From: Crotophaga sulcirostris
Lineage: Eukaryota > Chordata > Aves > Cuculiformes > Crotophagidae
Length of the DNA: 64,000 bases
Assembly: GCA_013397455.1 (NCBI GenBank)
Contig: VYZB01000381.1
Span: 1-64,000, forward strand
Reading direction: 5' to 3'
This document shows positions 39,166-52,328 of this stretch, one piece after another. The notes under the pieces were generated by a model. The model saw only the letters and a program-made list of their open reading frames with translations. It searched no databases and had not been told where the DNA came from. Made by a program: the position numbers and the translations under genes. Within the stretch, counting starts at the first letter, position 1. The number at the start of each line of letters is the position of its first letter.

Positions 39166-40299
39166 AAGGCTTTTTCTGTGCTGGAGGTGGTTCAGTCCAG
39201 TTTGGTAGATGTGACTGTGGAAATCACAGCTGATTCTCAAACCAGCAGTTAAAAACTGCCTCCAGAAATCAGCAGTTGTTACAGCTGCTGCCCTTTCATC
39301 CTGCAACTGTGCTTCCCCGTCTTAGTTTGGTGGATGATTTCCCTTCCTCTGGTCCACGCAGGCCCCACTTCCTAGCTCTGCCCTGTCCCAGGTGAGTAAT
39401 GCCACTGGCACAATGCACTGGAGCTGAACTGACCCTCAGCTAGCTGCCCCTCTGCTAGTGTTCTAAGTAGCTTAAAGCCACTTTTGGGTTCCATAACCCT
39501 CCCTCCCAGTTAGACCAGGGGATCTGGACTAGAAAGAAATGAAAAGAGAAGGGGTAAGGATCACTAAGTGCAAATATTTGGAAAGTAACTGTTTAGGTAA
39601 GTATTTGAATTTGAAATATGCCAAGTGTTTATTAGTAAAATATAGAAATTGCTTATCCCATTACTGAAATCCAGTCATTCCTAGGTCTGTATGTGACAAT
39701 TGTTTCATAGTATGCAGCAGCACTTGCCTTGTCTTTTAAGGAAGGGAGGAATCCAACTGAAACTGGAGAGGAAGTGGGAGAACGTAGAAATTAACTACCC
39801 AAACTGGGAGTTAGTCATTGGGATTCCATTCCCATCTTAAAGGAAATATATCAGAGAATCTGTAATCATAATTAATATGTTGTATTACTTGACTTTTTTA
39901 AAACAGTGATAATAAAAATAGTAAAAGTAACAAACAAACAACTATGCCAAGTATGCAGCAAGCCTTGAGGCTTTTGTTGGTGAGAGAAACTGTTGAAATA
40001 TTTTTGCATTGATATTTATGTGACATCTTTTGTCTTGGGGATCCAAAACTATACCAACTGCAGCATTGAAAAGCCTGTGAACAAGGCAAGCCATATGTTG
40101 TTTTGTTAATAATATCATTTTGGAAATCATCTGTAGCATTTCTAATTAGAAGTATGTAGTGTAAAGTATTGGATTTCATTAATTTGAGTTCAATACTGTG
40201 CATTCCTCACGTAGAAACCAAAGCAACTGGCACATTATAAATACAGTGGCATATAAAATAGTAGAATGAATTAATAATTTAATAACATGTATGGCTAGC
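39166..40299. other. Intergenic DNA, no gene seen
   Basis: About 1.1 kb. The second half (39840-40300) is AT-rich with homeobox-type TAAT cores and resembles conserved non-coding DNA. The 101-codon minus frame at 39898-40203 is AT-driven. Confidence 0.6.
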
Positions 40300-40565
40300 T
40301 GTGTGTCATAGGTTTCTTTCCAAGCAATCAAAGTGCTTTACAAAGCCTGGTGGTAATGAAGAATGATCCTTTCAGTTAATTAGAAATGTATACTTTGTTC
40401 CTGAGATACACAATTATCCATTTGTTAAATGCGACAGTTTCTTTGTGTTTAGTGCATTTTATTGCCTATGTTTTACAGGTAAAGTAAGAGAAGGGATACG
40501 TTAAACCCTATACAGTCAGTGGTGAGGCAGGGACAAATTCAAGTCTCTTGATCCTCTCTCTCAAC
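40300..40565 (+). repeat. MIR/CORE-SINE-like ancient repeat relic
   Basis: Ordered, diverged matches to the MIR layout are seen: AAAGTGCTTTACAAAG near 40330, then TTTTACAGGTAAAGTAAGAG near 40470, then a block like acCCTaTACAGTCAGTggTGAGGCAGGGAC, then AAgTCTCTTGATCC. An insertion seems to separate the two halves. MIR relics are known in birds at low copy. Confidence 0.45.
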
Positions 40566-43500
40566 ACTGAAAACATTGTTCCTCTCTCAGTTTCACTGGG
40601 CAAGGAACGCAGGACTGGAAGAAAGGCTTTTCTAGGATGACCTTCTGGGTCACCCTCTCCTGTCTCCTGCCACCAGGGATAACGTGTCCTATCGTGGCTT
40701 TTGTGACTGTGACAAAGAAAGAATGAGTCACACTTCTCTGCTGGACACCAGACTGTTCATTGATACAGTTCAGGTTGCCTTTCTGAAAAAAGGCAAGAGT
40801 GGTATCTTAATGGAATTTGCAGAGGGAAAAGGCTGGTCTGGTTTGTGCTCTGGGATTAGAAGAGAGTGGCAGCCTTCCAGTTTCAGGTGCTGGGAACTGA
40901 AAATAAAGTTGCTGCTGAGTAGGGTTTTTCTCACGGACTTGGCTTCAGCTCTGCACTTCCCCAGCCATGCCAAAGAGTACTTTCTTAAGGCTAGAAGACC
41001 CCCCCTTAAAACACAAGAGAATAAATTAAGGAAGGATCTTGCAAGAGCATCCTGCAGACTACATTTTAAACTGGTGCCTGAGTTTAGTTAGTTGGTCACA
41101 GGATTGGAAAGTAGGATTAGAAGACGATTCTATTCATCTTGTGGTTCTCAGCAGAACAGCATTCCCAGAAAATGTTAGCTTAACTGTTCCTGGTCTTTCT
41201 CCACATTCTTCTCTTGGGTCCTCTCTAGCCTGTTCAGCTTACAGTTTATCTCCCTCACCATGATTATTGCACCATTTTGTCCTTTCCCTGTGCTCCGTAC
41301 AAGACAGCCCTACCTGAAGAGGTTTACTAGGTGGGTGTTCTGTCCACAAGTCCCTGCATATGTTTGGTCCAGTTTCCTTCACATTTCCATCATATCAGTG
41401 CCTGTGCACAGGCGACAGCAGGGCCATTAGGGAAGTGTTCAGGGAGCACAGTGAGAATGTCCTCACTCTGAGAGCTAGGAAGTCTCAGCTTGTCTTAACT
41501 TCCTGTGCAGAGACTGTTTTCCTCCATGGCTGTACAATGCTCAGCAGGCTGACGACACACAGGAAGTAGCCAACTCTGTAGCCAATTTTATTGTTTCTCA
41601 TTTTATTGTCAAGGGAGGGGGGGGATTAACAAGAACTGTGAGGATCTCACCCACTTCCTCTCCCCACTGCAGAGCTGCTGATCTATTTTCATTTCACAAT
41701 ATAAATAGTTTCATCAGCAAAGCTCCCCAAACCTTGAAGTGAATCCCAGCATGTAGCACCATAGATGGCAAATCTATGTGATCATGCTTCTCATCACTAT
41801 TGCCTCCATCCCCCCACCTGGCTAGTATCCTTTAGTTTCTATTTCAAGCTCTCTCTGTAAAATTTCAGAGCATGAGAGAAGCAGCAGTTCGATGGCAGGG
41901 AAAGGCAAGAAGACAAAGTAGAAGATAGCAGGAGGGATGGGGAAGTAGGTGAGTGACAGCTGAAGGGTCACAAGAATACTGATGAAGTTGGGAAAAGCAT
42001 ACACAACCACAAAAGCACTCTCCTATGGAATCTGGATCAGAGTTCATTATATCTGCATGCTGACATTTCTTGTCTGTCAGCTTACAGCTGTGAAATCCGC
42101 TGGCAAGGTGTGCATCACTGTCTTCAGTAGTACATGCATTTAAAAAAACATCAAGACTTCTAATGGCACTAAATCCCCTGCCCATAAATTCAGGCTGTAG
42201 AAAGGCTAGAGAGGGAAACTAGACATTGAAATCTGAGTTTGGTTCAATTCACTGGACTGGACTGGAAGGAAAGTTGATTATGTCCTCATTCACTGAACAC
42301 TTCAGGATTCCTGGTGTACTGTATAGGCAAGGGTCTAAAGGAAGGGAAAGGAGGATAAAAGACTGGATTATTGCACATGCACCTCTTTATTTTTTGAGTA
42401 CTGGCCTCTGCAATAGTTACACTTAAATGTAGGTTTTTAAAATACTATTCATAATGTGTTTAAATTGGTAGTACTACTGTCATTTCCCCAGCCACATTAG
42501 AAACACCCACCTCTGCTTTGTGTTTCTTACTCCTTCTTAAATGCTCATGCAAGCTGGTGAAACTGTTACTCACACAAGTCATGGGTTAGGACAATAAAAA
42601 TATATTGAGTCTTTAGATTTCTTTTTATTTCCTTAGTTGGATCTTACCAGGTGTTATGTCATGGTGCTTTGTAATCGTCATCACTTCATCCCTTTGTGCC
42701 ATTCCAAATTAGACCTGGATGGATCCCTGAAGGCCTGACAGACCTCAATGCTATTGTGTTCAAAGCAGAGGTTGATGAGAGCTGTGAACCTGTCTATTAG
42801 GTCTAAGGAGAATTTCCTATCTGAATATTCTTGGCTGAAACAGGCTGGAGGGGATCATCTGGCACTAACCTCTTCTTCTCCCACCCTCCTGGTTGAAGAG
42901 TAGATGGGAACTAATAAGTCTTTTCCTGCCTAACAACTCCCGATTCACAAAACTTTCTGTGGCTGACATGGTGCCAGGAGGCAGAGGGGTTATTCTGGGG
43001 CAGATTCCTTTTCATTTGTTTTGTTTTCCTCTTTCTATAGCAGTGTGGCAATCCCGGTCCTGGCAGCAGCGATGCCCTCAGGGAAGGGAGCAGAGCTTCT
43101 GCTGAAGACACAGGGAATTCTCCATGGCTGCTTGTCCTCTCTTTGACTGCAGCATCAGCTGGGGGCTAGGGGAGGAGAAGGGCCTCAGGCTCATTCAGAG
43201 TTGACCCATGGTTATTTTTAGCTCCTTAATGCTCTTTCCAAGCCCTCCCGCCTCTGCCCCGGGAGCTTATTTCCCCCCTCTTGGCAAACGGGACTTTGTG
43301 AGCTACTCAGTCACAGGTTAGAAAGCACTGAAAAAAGTCAAAGGGCAGGCGATGGAGGAACTGCTCTGGGAGAGGCCCTGGGAAGGTCAGGACAGACTTA
43401 GGCCTGGGTGGGAGCCCCTCGCGGCCTAGCGCTGCGCGGGAAGCGGGCTCAGCAGCCCGGACAGACAGGGTGGTGGGGCTCAGGCCTGAACGAACGTGTG

Positions 43501-44533
43501 AAGGAGGCAGAGGAGGAAACAGGAGAGGGTAAAGGAAGAGCAGGAAAAGAGATGGGGAGGTAGGATAAGGAGAGCTGTGGTATACAGATGGGACTATATG
43601 AGGTGAGGGAGGATGTGCGCTGTTGGAGCACGACTGAGAAAAAGAGGAAATAGGAACGGAGAGCAATTTTACTTCCCTCAGATTGCAAGCCTGGAGGATC
43701 TCTCACCAAAGAGCTACGGGCTTCCTCTTCCCCTGGGGAGTCCCTACATGTCAAAGCCAGGCCCACATCCTACAGGCATCAGGAGAAGGCATGTAGGCAG
43801 TTCCGCTTGGAGGACACACTTCTTACCTTCCCATCGAATGGGAGTTGCCAGTGAAGGGTAAACAGCTGGCACATGGGAGGGTGCTGTGTTCTGGAGAAAG
43901 ACAGGTGTTAAGTCTTTAGGGAGAGAATTGAGACAGCCACCATAAAGAGACTTCTATTGTGCTTTGCAGAGTTGGCAGCAGCCCACCCTGGCTCCTGGCT
44001 AGTAAAGCATCTGGAGGACTGAAGCTGGGCCCAAGCCCTAGGACCTTGGTCAAAGCAGGAGTCCAGGATCTAAAACTCACCTGCATCTGGTGCCAGTAGA
44101 AAGCAATGCAGCTTCAACCAGGCAATAAATAAAGTGCTAACAGCTGAGGTGCTTGGCTGTGGAGGACCCAAGCATGGGGTGCTCAGGGGCTCGTGGCATC
44201 TCTGCCTCCATGTACTGGTGTGTCTGTCCATATATTTATGGGTTTGGCTCTTAACATGTGCAGGATTTGAGCTTTCCAAAGAATACAGGATTTCTCTGCT
44301 TTGGGAGGCAGGGTTACAGTGCACTCTCCTCTTCCTGCAGGAGCTGTGGAATGGCTCCTGCAAGCAGCAGGGGAAACCTTTCCCCGTGCTGGTCCTGTGG
44401 AAGGATAAAGAAGCCACTCCTTTCTCTTCTCTCAGTGAGGACCCAGAAAGGAGAAGCTGGGTGGCTTCCCTGGCTACTGTAGCTGGGCCCAGTGTCATGC
44501 TGATGCCAGGGCAGAAATAACCTGCTCAAAATA
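40566..44533. other. Intergenic DNA, no gene seen
   Basis: About 4 kb. The frame at 40684-41091 (135 codons) begins with ATG but has no known domain. The GC-rich patch at 43370-43460 is CpG-containing but short. Frames at 44070-44520 overlap on both strands up to the assembly gap. Confidence 0.6.
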
Positions 44534-44608
44534 NNNNNNNNNNNNNNNNNNNNNNNNNNNNNNNNNNNNNNNNNNNNNNNNNNNNNNNNNNNNNNNNNNN
44601 NNNNNNNN
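44534..44608. other. Assembly gap (75 N)
   Basis: A run of 75 N marks unknown sequence. Real length may differ. The frame that ends at 44520 stops before the gap and is not interrupted by it. Confidence 1.
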
Positions 44609-47600
44609 CCCTGCAGGCTGCTCTTTACAGTAGCTGCTTCTTAGTTTTCCGAAGTCCCAGTTGTGTGTGCTTGTCTCAGGCAGGGGAAGAGGGTTGCCTG
44701 GATACAGTCCCTTTGATGAGCAGTGCAGTCCCCCTGGAAATTAGGCTGCAGTCCCTCCTCTCCCCTTCCCAGGATCACTGCTCAGTGCAAAAGATGGATT
44801 TGGGTCCCTAGAGTCTTCTGAATGCAGAAATGGGATGGGGAAGGAAGACAAAGAATCACAAATGTCACCTTTGCCACCTCACCCCAAGGAAATAGTCAGG
44901 TGTAGGGATCACAGAGACAGACAGGGCCAGGAAACAATTCCACCTGTTGGTGGTGGCCAGCATGAAGCTGGTCCTAGCCTGATAAAAGAGGATCCCACAC
45001 CTGAACTGAGCCAAGAAGTCATTCAGTAATGTGCATCATGAGCAACAGAGATTAGGACTAATTGATAAAGTCCAGCAGGGGCAAGCCCAAGTGAGCTTAC
45101 CCAGCCATCAGGATAAACATCACTCTGAAAATGAAATTGCACAGAACGGGGCAGGGTTTGGAGAGGATAAAACAATTGTCATTCCTCTTGGTGTGTCTTG
45201 CTTCACAGTTTTGCAATTACACAGCTTCCTTGGCACCAGACAGTTTCTTTGGCTGATGCTGCTAGAAAAACTGGCTAATGGGGAAAAGCACCGTGATGTG
45301 CTTACAGGTGTCTAAGCTGTAAAGACCACAAGGAAATGTTCACATTGTTCGCTTTAAACAGGAAGACTATGAGAAAGATGAAAGAACATTTACTATCAAT
45401 ATCAGAAAAAAGCATTCAAATCAGTCTTTTTTGCTTGCTTTATTCCTTAATTTTCTCTGTGTAAAAAGCCACACTTGCTCCATTTCTAGATAACAAGTAC
45501 GTATACTGAAAATCCTTACAAAGGATAATTTCTCAGCAACATTACAAAGTCTCTACAAAACAAAATCCCGCGACTGAAAACTACTATCTGTATCACCAAA
45601 AGCATTCTTGTACTCAAGCCATCTGTCTTCAATGATGTGCCTTCACCTTCTCTGTAAGCTTCTGACATAGGCAAATTTCATAGAAAGGGTAACAGAACTA
45701 TGGGACTAAACTGCCTGGTTCCAACATGAATGTTCCTGCTTCAGAAATCCAGAGAAGTAGGTGGCTTTTGCAGCACAGCCTAAAATACAACAGATGAAAT
45801 GTAAAATACAAATATATTTCAGGACCAGAGAGGAAAAAATCCCAAACTAAGACTCTTTTATGGGGGTTGGCCTGCCAGTACCACTCAGCCCCCTTGCCTG
45901 TACAGGCAGGGCATCAGCCTAAGTGCCTCTGCTAACTACGGCACTGCAGGATCTCTCAGTTACACAGGTCTCACTCAAGGGCTCTGTGGAACCAAACATT
46001 TCACATTCCCCAGGAAAAGCAATGGCCACCCACTGCAGTTTGGCGAGCAGTGGTAATTCCCACAGAGAAAGTCTATTTAGTTGGCAGTCATCTGCATTCT
46101 GTAGTAGTTTCAGTTTCCTTAATGCACTAGTGCTTTAGAGCGTGTTGAGCATGACATAATTCATAGATGACAGTAGGGATTTCTGCTCCAAGAGGAATCG
46201 CTGCAACCTTTCAGCCACATTAAAATAGAAAAATGCAGTCTTGCACGCTGGTAAAATGGCAATCTAAAATCATCCTGGGCTTTGATAGCTTCCCTGTGGG
46301 GCAAGCTGATGTGCCGGTGAAGACAGGCCCCAGTAATCAGAGAGACTTATGCCAGCCTTGCCATTCTCTTTGGTTACCTCCTTCAGCCTATCATGAGCAC
46401 CTCAGTCATCTCTTGATGTAATATTGGAGAGTTACAGTCAGGCAGCTGTGGGTTAAGGCATTCAGCTGCATCTCATGCAAGTCGAAAAAGGCTAACCACA
46501 AAGCTGGGATTCATCTCTTTATACAGAATGCCACAAGTCACGCCTTCTTGCTGGTACTTCTGTTAATCCTGTATGAATATCAAGTAATGAAGTAGCAAGG
46601 CAGAACTGCACAGCACCCAGCAAGTGAAAAGCCCTGGAGCAACTGCCACTAATATCCTTCCTATGCTCCTAGGGAGGTGTGGAAGTTTCTCAAGGCAAAT
46701 GTCCTGAGGGCAGGGCAGGGAAAGGAGAAAGGAGAAAGAGAAGTGTTTCTTTAATCTCAGAAATTAGGATTAAGCAGTGCATAACAGGACAATACTGATG
46801 GGACTTTTTAACAATGATGGCTCCTCTGCTCCATTTTCTTCTGCATCAGACACACTGAAATCAAGAGACCAGATATAAATGTAAATGAGGTTTGGGGTCT
46901 GACTGAGGGAGGGAGATGGAAAAAGGGAAGGAGAAGTCTAATCACAGGTTCTTTTTTTTTGCATTTTTTCCTGTCATTCCTATTTCAAAGACAGAGAAAA
47001 AGAGAAAGACACATATAAGAGAGTGTGAATCATTTACCATGAATTTTGCTTGAATGAGGACTGACATAAGTGTGTGAAACAGGAAGGAAATGTATGAATA
47101 ATGCAGAGCAAGGCTCCGTGCAGACGGAAGGCTGTTATTGTGTCCCTGTTTACAGTTTCTGAAAGCACAATCAAATAGATATGGAAAGAGTGCAAAAAAG
47201 CCTGGACGGTCATCTCATGTTGAAAAGGTGTTAAAATACATTGTGGATCACAAAATAACACCTCTCAATCACCACACCAAATTCACTCATCTGCTCACAC
47301 CAAGACAAAGAAGAGGAGCTGGTGTTGCTTTAAATTATAAGTGAATGGAATTATGTCTGTGCAGGTTAGGTTTGCTTTAAGCTGTGCCCAGGCTGCAGTG
47401 GCTGCTGTGGTAGACCAAGGCAGAAACAGATAGAGAACATACCCTAAGCAGCTCTGCCATGCAGCCTTTACCACACGCATCTAGTAGAAGAGTTTGTAGA
47501 ACTACAGAAAACAGATTATTTTATGAAGGTGACCCTTGAAAAAAATTCATACCTGCCCTTCTGCTTATTTACAGTTGGTGCATGCAAGAAGCTGAACTAA

Positions 47601-47689
47601 TTTCTTATTCTTTTTATGGGGGAAAGTATGGCTAGGAACTACCACACACTCCCAGGATGCTTGGGACAGCTGGTTTCCATTTGTGGTCC
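44609..47689. other. Intergenic DNA, no gene seen
   Basis: About 3.1 kb without a convincing frame (longest about 94 codons at 45031-45315). No repeat of recent origin seen. Confidence 0.65.
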
Positions 47690-47815
47690 TGTCACTGGCT
47701 GGTTTTGGCCAAGCATGATCCTTTTTTATGCCACTGGTGAAGCACTTTGAAATCTTCTAACAAAAAGCAGCATGTAAAAGCTGGATATTAATTCTGATTA
47801 TTCTAAGAAGCCCAT
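47690..47815 (-). repeat. Ancient sauropsid SINE/MIR-like relic
   Basis: Similarity runs in order to a widespread old amniote repeat: a part like GTGAAGCACTTTGAAATCTTCT, then AAAAAGCAGCATGTAAAAGCTGGATATTAATT, resembling AAAGCGCTTTGAGATCTAC, GAAAAGCGCTATATAAGAGCTAGGTATTATTA. The assignment comes from memory of the consensus, and strand follows the same convention as the 28880 relic. Confidence 0.45.
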
Positions 47816-50100
47816 CATCATACCGTGTGGTCTCTAACATTCTGTAATTAAGGCACACTTCTGCCCTAAGGAGGGTATTCTTATTCCTTCCCTTGCTTTA
47901 TACCACTTCTGGATGAAATTTGCAATAATTTCGGAGGTAGCCTGTTGGATCCCCTCCACATGGCTGGTCGTTTTCGAAATCAGTCCATGAGTTCATCTCA
48001 GTAGTGATGGGAGACTGACTGTATTGTGTGTCTCAAGAATTCAGTAGCAGCAGAACTCACACAGTCATCCGTAGCTGCTGAAGTTTTCTCAAAATGCTTT
48101 GAAAAAAAAGGCTGACCTACTGAATGACTCTTTCTCTAATTTATTGCTATTCTAGACTAGCAAGAGATATAATACAACATTACATAGGTTTATGGAGGTG
48201 ACTGGAGGATATTAATATTTTTGACAATATAGTGAAGCTTACCTGGAGGTTTTAAGGAAGGACATCTTAAAATAAGACTCCAGGGAGAAACAGGAGGTAC
48301 AGAGTAAAGCCAGGACACTAGGGCATAAAGCAATGGAGATTCAGAAACATCGATGTTAATTTTTGGATCAAAAAGAAACAGAAAGAGGGAGGAGGCAGGG
48401 TCTTTGAGGACAAGAATGCAAGAGACATGAGAGCCTTAGAAATGAAGGAAACTTTTTGTGGAATTATCCTGTTTGTAATAGAAATACTCTTTGCATGCAA
48501 ATAGGCATTCTCACATTCAGCCTGTGTACCTAGCTAACCCAGTATCATATAAAAGGGCAGACTGTGAAAAACCCTGTTGCACATAGAGACAGCCATAGTT
48601 TTAAGTACAGCAGTACAAGCAGCCAGCACGGAGAATCAGTGATGCTGATGCACTATACTGATGAAAATAAACGTGCCTGCTACTTCAGGGATGGAAAAGG
48701 CACATTCCACCTTCTGCCTCCTAGAAATCTGCTGCAGCCTTTCATTAGTCAAAAGAAGCAGCAGGGCTGAGTCAAAACCAGTCTGCTTTTGGTTCCTCAC
48801 CTCACGTTTGCCTGTTTCCCTTTGGTTCCTCGGAAAAAGGGGAGGCCAGCAGGGATCATCATGTTTTCAATACACTGTATTTCTATGGTGATATTAAAGT
48901 GCTATCTATTTGCTTTTCATCTTTTCACCTTGAAATGGGAGCTGCAGGTGCTTGTATACTGTGTAGCTTTTGCACATAATGAAGAGTGACAAGGCAGTTC
49001 AATCTCTGGGGTCCTTTCAGTCCATAGGCTCCCTGCTGAGAAACCCAGCAAGGTGGGCACTTGGATTGATATTTTTTCCTAAATTGTTCTGACATATCTC
49101 CTCCAGGAATTATACTGACGCCCCCTAACTCATATCATGCAACCCCCCTGGCTGCATCAACCGGCATTTACTTATGGTCACTGATAATCTGAGCTCCTAT
49201 CAAACCAGTAGCCTAAATACTAAAAGCTCCCTGCTGCGGGTGTCCGCACCACCACAAACAGTTCAGGGAAGGTAATGTTTAACAGGTAATTAAAGGAGAG
49301 GTCACACTCCTTTCAGCTGGGCTTTGAGCTCTTTCGAGGGAGGATGATAGGAAGGATGGTGATTAGGAAGGATGGTGATTAGTGTCTTTCGGAGACAAAG
49401 ACTACAAGCTTTAGGCCTGAATTAGCAGCTCTAAAATGCAGTGCCACCAGCTATTTCTGCAGACCGTGTGATGCTGCAAAGAAAAATCAAGCTAGTAGCA
49501 GATCTAGTGTAAAAGTCGCTCGGGATCTCATGCCATCTTCCCCTCTCTTCATAGCAACATGCCCCCTACCTTTGCTTCACTGTGCTCTGAGGAGCTGTAA
49601 AGAAGCACTTCCTTCTCAGACATTCAGATAGGCTGCCACAATGTTGTGGTCCTGGAATACATCATATCATTTTCTCTACTCCTACAATTGATTTACAGTT
49701 CATATTAACTCCTTATAAAGCACAATGAGGAATAGTGAATCCAGCTTTTGTAAATGAGGGAGAACACCACCACATCTACCTCTGCATAAATGAAGAACTG
49801 CCTTGAGACCATCTCCTATAAAGGAAGATGTATTACACTGAATCTGGCAGCTTCCACACACTTAAAGTCAGAGAGAAGCTGTACATCTCATAAATGGGAA
49901 AACAGAGACAGACTTCTGAGTCAGGAAGGTCTATCATGCAGAGTCCACAGTCCCTATGTATTGAACGTGCCTCTGTCTTTCCAGAGCTAATGGGTTAGCT
50001 GGTGAACCACGGGGTGTCCAAGCCTTATGTATGTGCTGAATCATCTTCGCATACATGGGAGAGCCATATTCTGTCACTTTTCTCTAAAAGCAGATGAACC
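47816..50100. other. Intergenic DNA, no gene seen
   Basis: About 2.3 kb. Contains a 16-bp tandem duplication (49349-49380). From about 49735 it carries several words like GCATAAATGAAGAA and CTATAAAGGAAG that may be decayed units of the minisatellite that follows. Confidence 0.6.
49349..49382. repeat. 16-bp perfect tandem duplication
   Basis: AGGAAGGATGGTGATT occurs twice head to tail (49349-49364 and 49365-49380), followed by AG of a third copy. A short slippage-type duplication. Confidence 0.9.
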
Positions 50101-50466
50101 CTATTCAGTCCAACATACCACCCACTTTAATGAAGGCTGAGCTATTGATCTCCCCAGTAAATCAAGGTGAGATCTATAGATCCCTCCCAATAAATGATGG
50201 TGGCTGTATTGATTCTCTCCTTCCCACCTCCCATAAGTGAAAGCAAGACATATTAGTTCCTCCCCATTAAATGAAAGCAAGCTGTATTGAGGCCACCCCC
50301 ATAAATAAAGGGGGCCATGCTGACTTAGACCTTAACCACATAAATGGAGGTGAAATGTATTGATTCTATCTTCTGTAATTGAAGGAGTGCTGTATTGTGG
50401 TCCTCCATCCAACGTAAATGATGGCAAAGCGCATTGATTCCATCATTCTTGAAGTGAAAGGCAAAT
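50101..50466. repeat. Diverged minisatellite, about ten units of 30-45 bp
   Basis: Ten successive units follow the pattern CTGTATTGATTC, a C-rich middle, then ATAAATGAAGGCAAG. Units start at about 50101, 50142, 50174, 50204, 50249, 50282, 50315, 50355, 50390 and 50429. Their lengths vary because the C-rich middle expands and contracts. Copies are well diverged from each other, so the array is old. The length changes are not multiples of three throughout, so it is not a coding repeat. Related words upstream from about 49735 suggest that the array was once longer. Confidence 0.75.
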
Positions 50467-52279
50467 TTTGTTGAATATCCCCAAAATAAGCAAGAAAAGC
50501 CACACAGAACTTAGCATCTTATCCAGAATTTTATTTTGACACATTGAGGCTTTTACTGCACTTGAATGGCAGAGGTGTGTTACTGCTTAAAAGCTCTGGG
50601 CACAAAATCAAGTGATAAGGCACCAGAGTTTCAGTGAAGGGATGTGTTGCCTAAGCAGAAGGCCTCCTGAGTTCCAGTCCTTATATTCATGTAGCCCACT
50701 TGCATTTAGGAAAGTTTCCTGGCTTTTATGTGTCTCTTCTACCTAATAAGGATAACAATCTTACTCTGACATTAGGTGGTAGAAGATATTTGTTCATGAC
50801 TGTCTGCAATGTTCTGTTGGCTAATGGGGTCAAGTAAGTTCTGAAGACAACAGTGGAAGTGGATGGAGCATTATAGGGCAAAATGGTTAAAAAATAAGGC
50901 ATATTATATATGCCCTGTGCCTTAAGGGAGACTAGGCCTGTACACTGCAGTTAAATAATTAGCAGTAGCTGCCTGGAGTCTGTGGCAATTTTTGCTCCAA
51001 TTATTCCTGTTTCTTCCCGCTTTGTCCTAACAACACTTTTTAAAATGGTCTTTGCTGATAGGAAAGTTACCAAAGGTACATCAACTCAAACCCATGCACT
51101 AGTTCAGGGATTTAGTCTTTTGGATTGTGACTGTTGCAAGTGAAGCAGCTAGAACTGTGTGCACCTGCAAAGCAAAATATTTCAGATTCAACCGCATCCC
51201 TCCAGGAGAACATGTTCAGCCCAGCAGCATGACAAAACCCGGGGCAGTGCAGGGACAGCTGCTCCTGCTATAAAACAGAGGTGCCAACTCCTCACTTCCC
51301 CAAGGAAATACACTCATTTCCCCACAGTGCTCCATTGCACACTTGTTGTCTTTTGTCACCTGTTATGAACATCACAATCCTTGGGGAAGCTACAGAGGAC
51401 AAGTGAAGAGGACAGAAGACAGAACCAGTGGAGCCTTGCAGAGAGGCCTGTCTATGTCTTTCTTTATGATTTGTCCCAGCAAGGTAGAAAAAAGAAAAAC
51501 AAACAAAAGGACAAAGAACAAAGCAAAGCCAGGCACCTGTAAATGACTTGAGGAAATGAAAGACTGAAGCCCTTAAACATCCCACACAATAGATCAAACC
51601 ATTGTCATTCTTTTTGCCTAATGTCACAGAAAAGAAACACACCTCTGGCACCAGGTCTCAAGATTAGCAGGCAGAGTTATGATGTCTTCCACCTCCACCA
51701 TATCCAAGGGGTACAAAGAGGGGGGTATGAGATGGACAGTTACAGGAAAGCATGATTATTCTGTGAATCTGTAGCAATACACATCTAAGAGGGACCCAAG
51801 CATCTTACATTGGCCATATCTTAGGATACAAATGTGAGTAATGCAAGCTTTGATCTTTTCTTTAGGATGAAATACTGAGATATATTTTGCCATGTGTTTC
51901 TTAACACATAATGATTTATCTTAAGATCTTACAGAAAACAAGATGTGATATTTTTTACATGATTTTTCCTGGTAAATCTTGAGTTCTTCCCATGTAGACT
52001 TGCCAAGCATACAGCTTTGCCCAGAACAGACTTTGAAAATGCCAGTCAAGTGCCAGCCCCCGAAGCCCATAAATGGAAAAGCCCAATTTCTTTGCAATTC
52101 TCTCATATCACCAGCTGTCTAAAACCCTCTCTGTGAGGATTTAGATTGGATTTTGTGCTGATTTTATACAGTTGTCTTATGTCTTCCCCATGAGTGGTGG
52201 AAGAGATTTGTTCCATATAGCATTGGGGATGCAAATATCATTCCTGTTTCACTGTATCATTTGAAAGGAGAACCAGACA

Positions 52280-52328
52280 GTTGCCATGGCAACAGCACAT
52301 CTGAGCCAGCTGTAGTTGCCATGGAAAC
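52280..52328. promoter_or_regulatory. Paired RFX X-boxes
   Basis: GTTGCCATGGCAAC at 52280-52293 is a perfect palindromic X-box. GTTGCCATGGAAAC at 52315-52328 is a second one, in the same register, 35 bases start to start, differing at one position. Paired X-boxes would favour joint binding of RFX dimers. The motif is seen; the target gene is unknown. Confidence 0.6.

Noticed and set aside
40684..41091. 135-codon plus-strand frame
   Set aside because: Unrecognised, single isolated frame in non-coding DNA, adjacent to a SINE-like relic.
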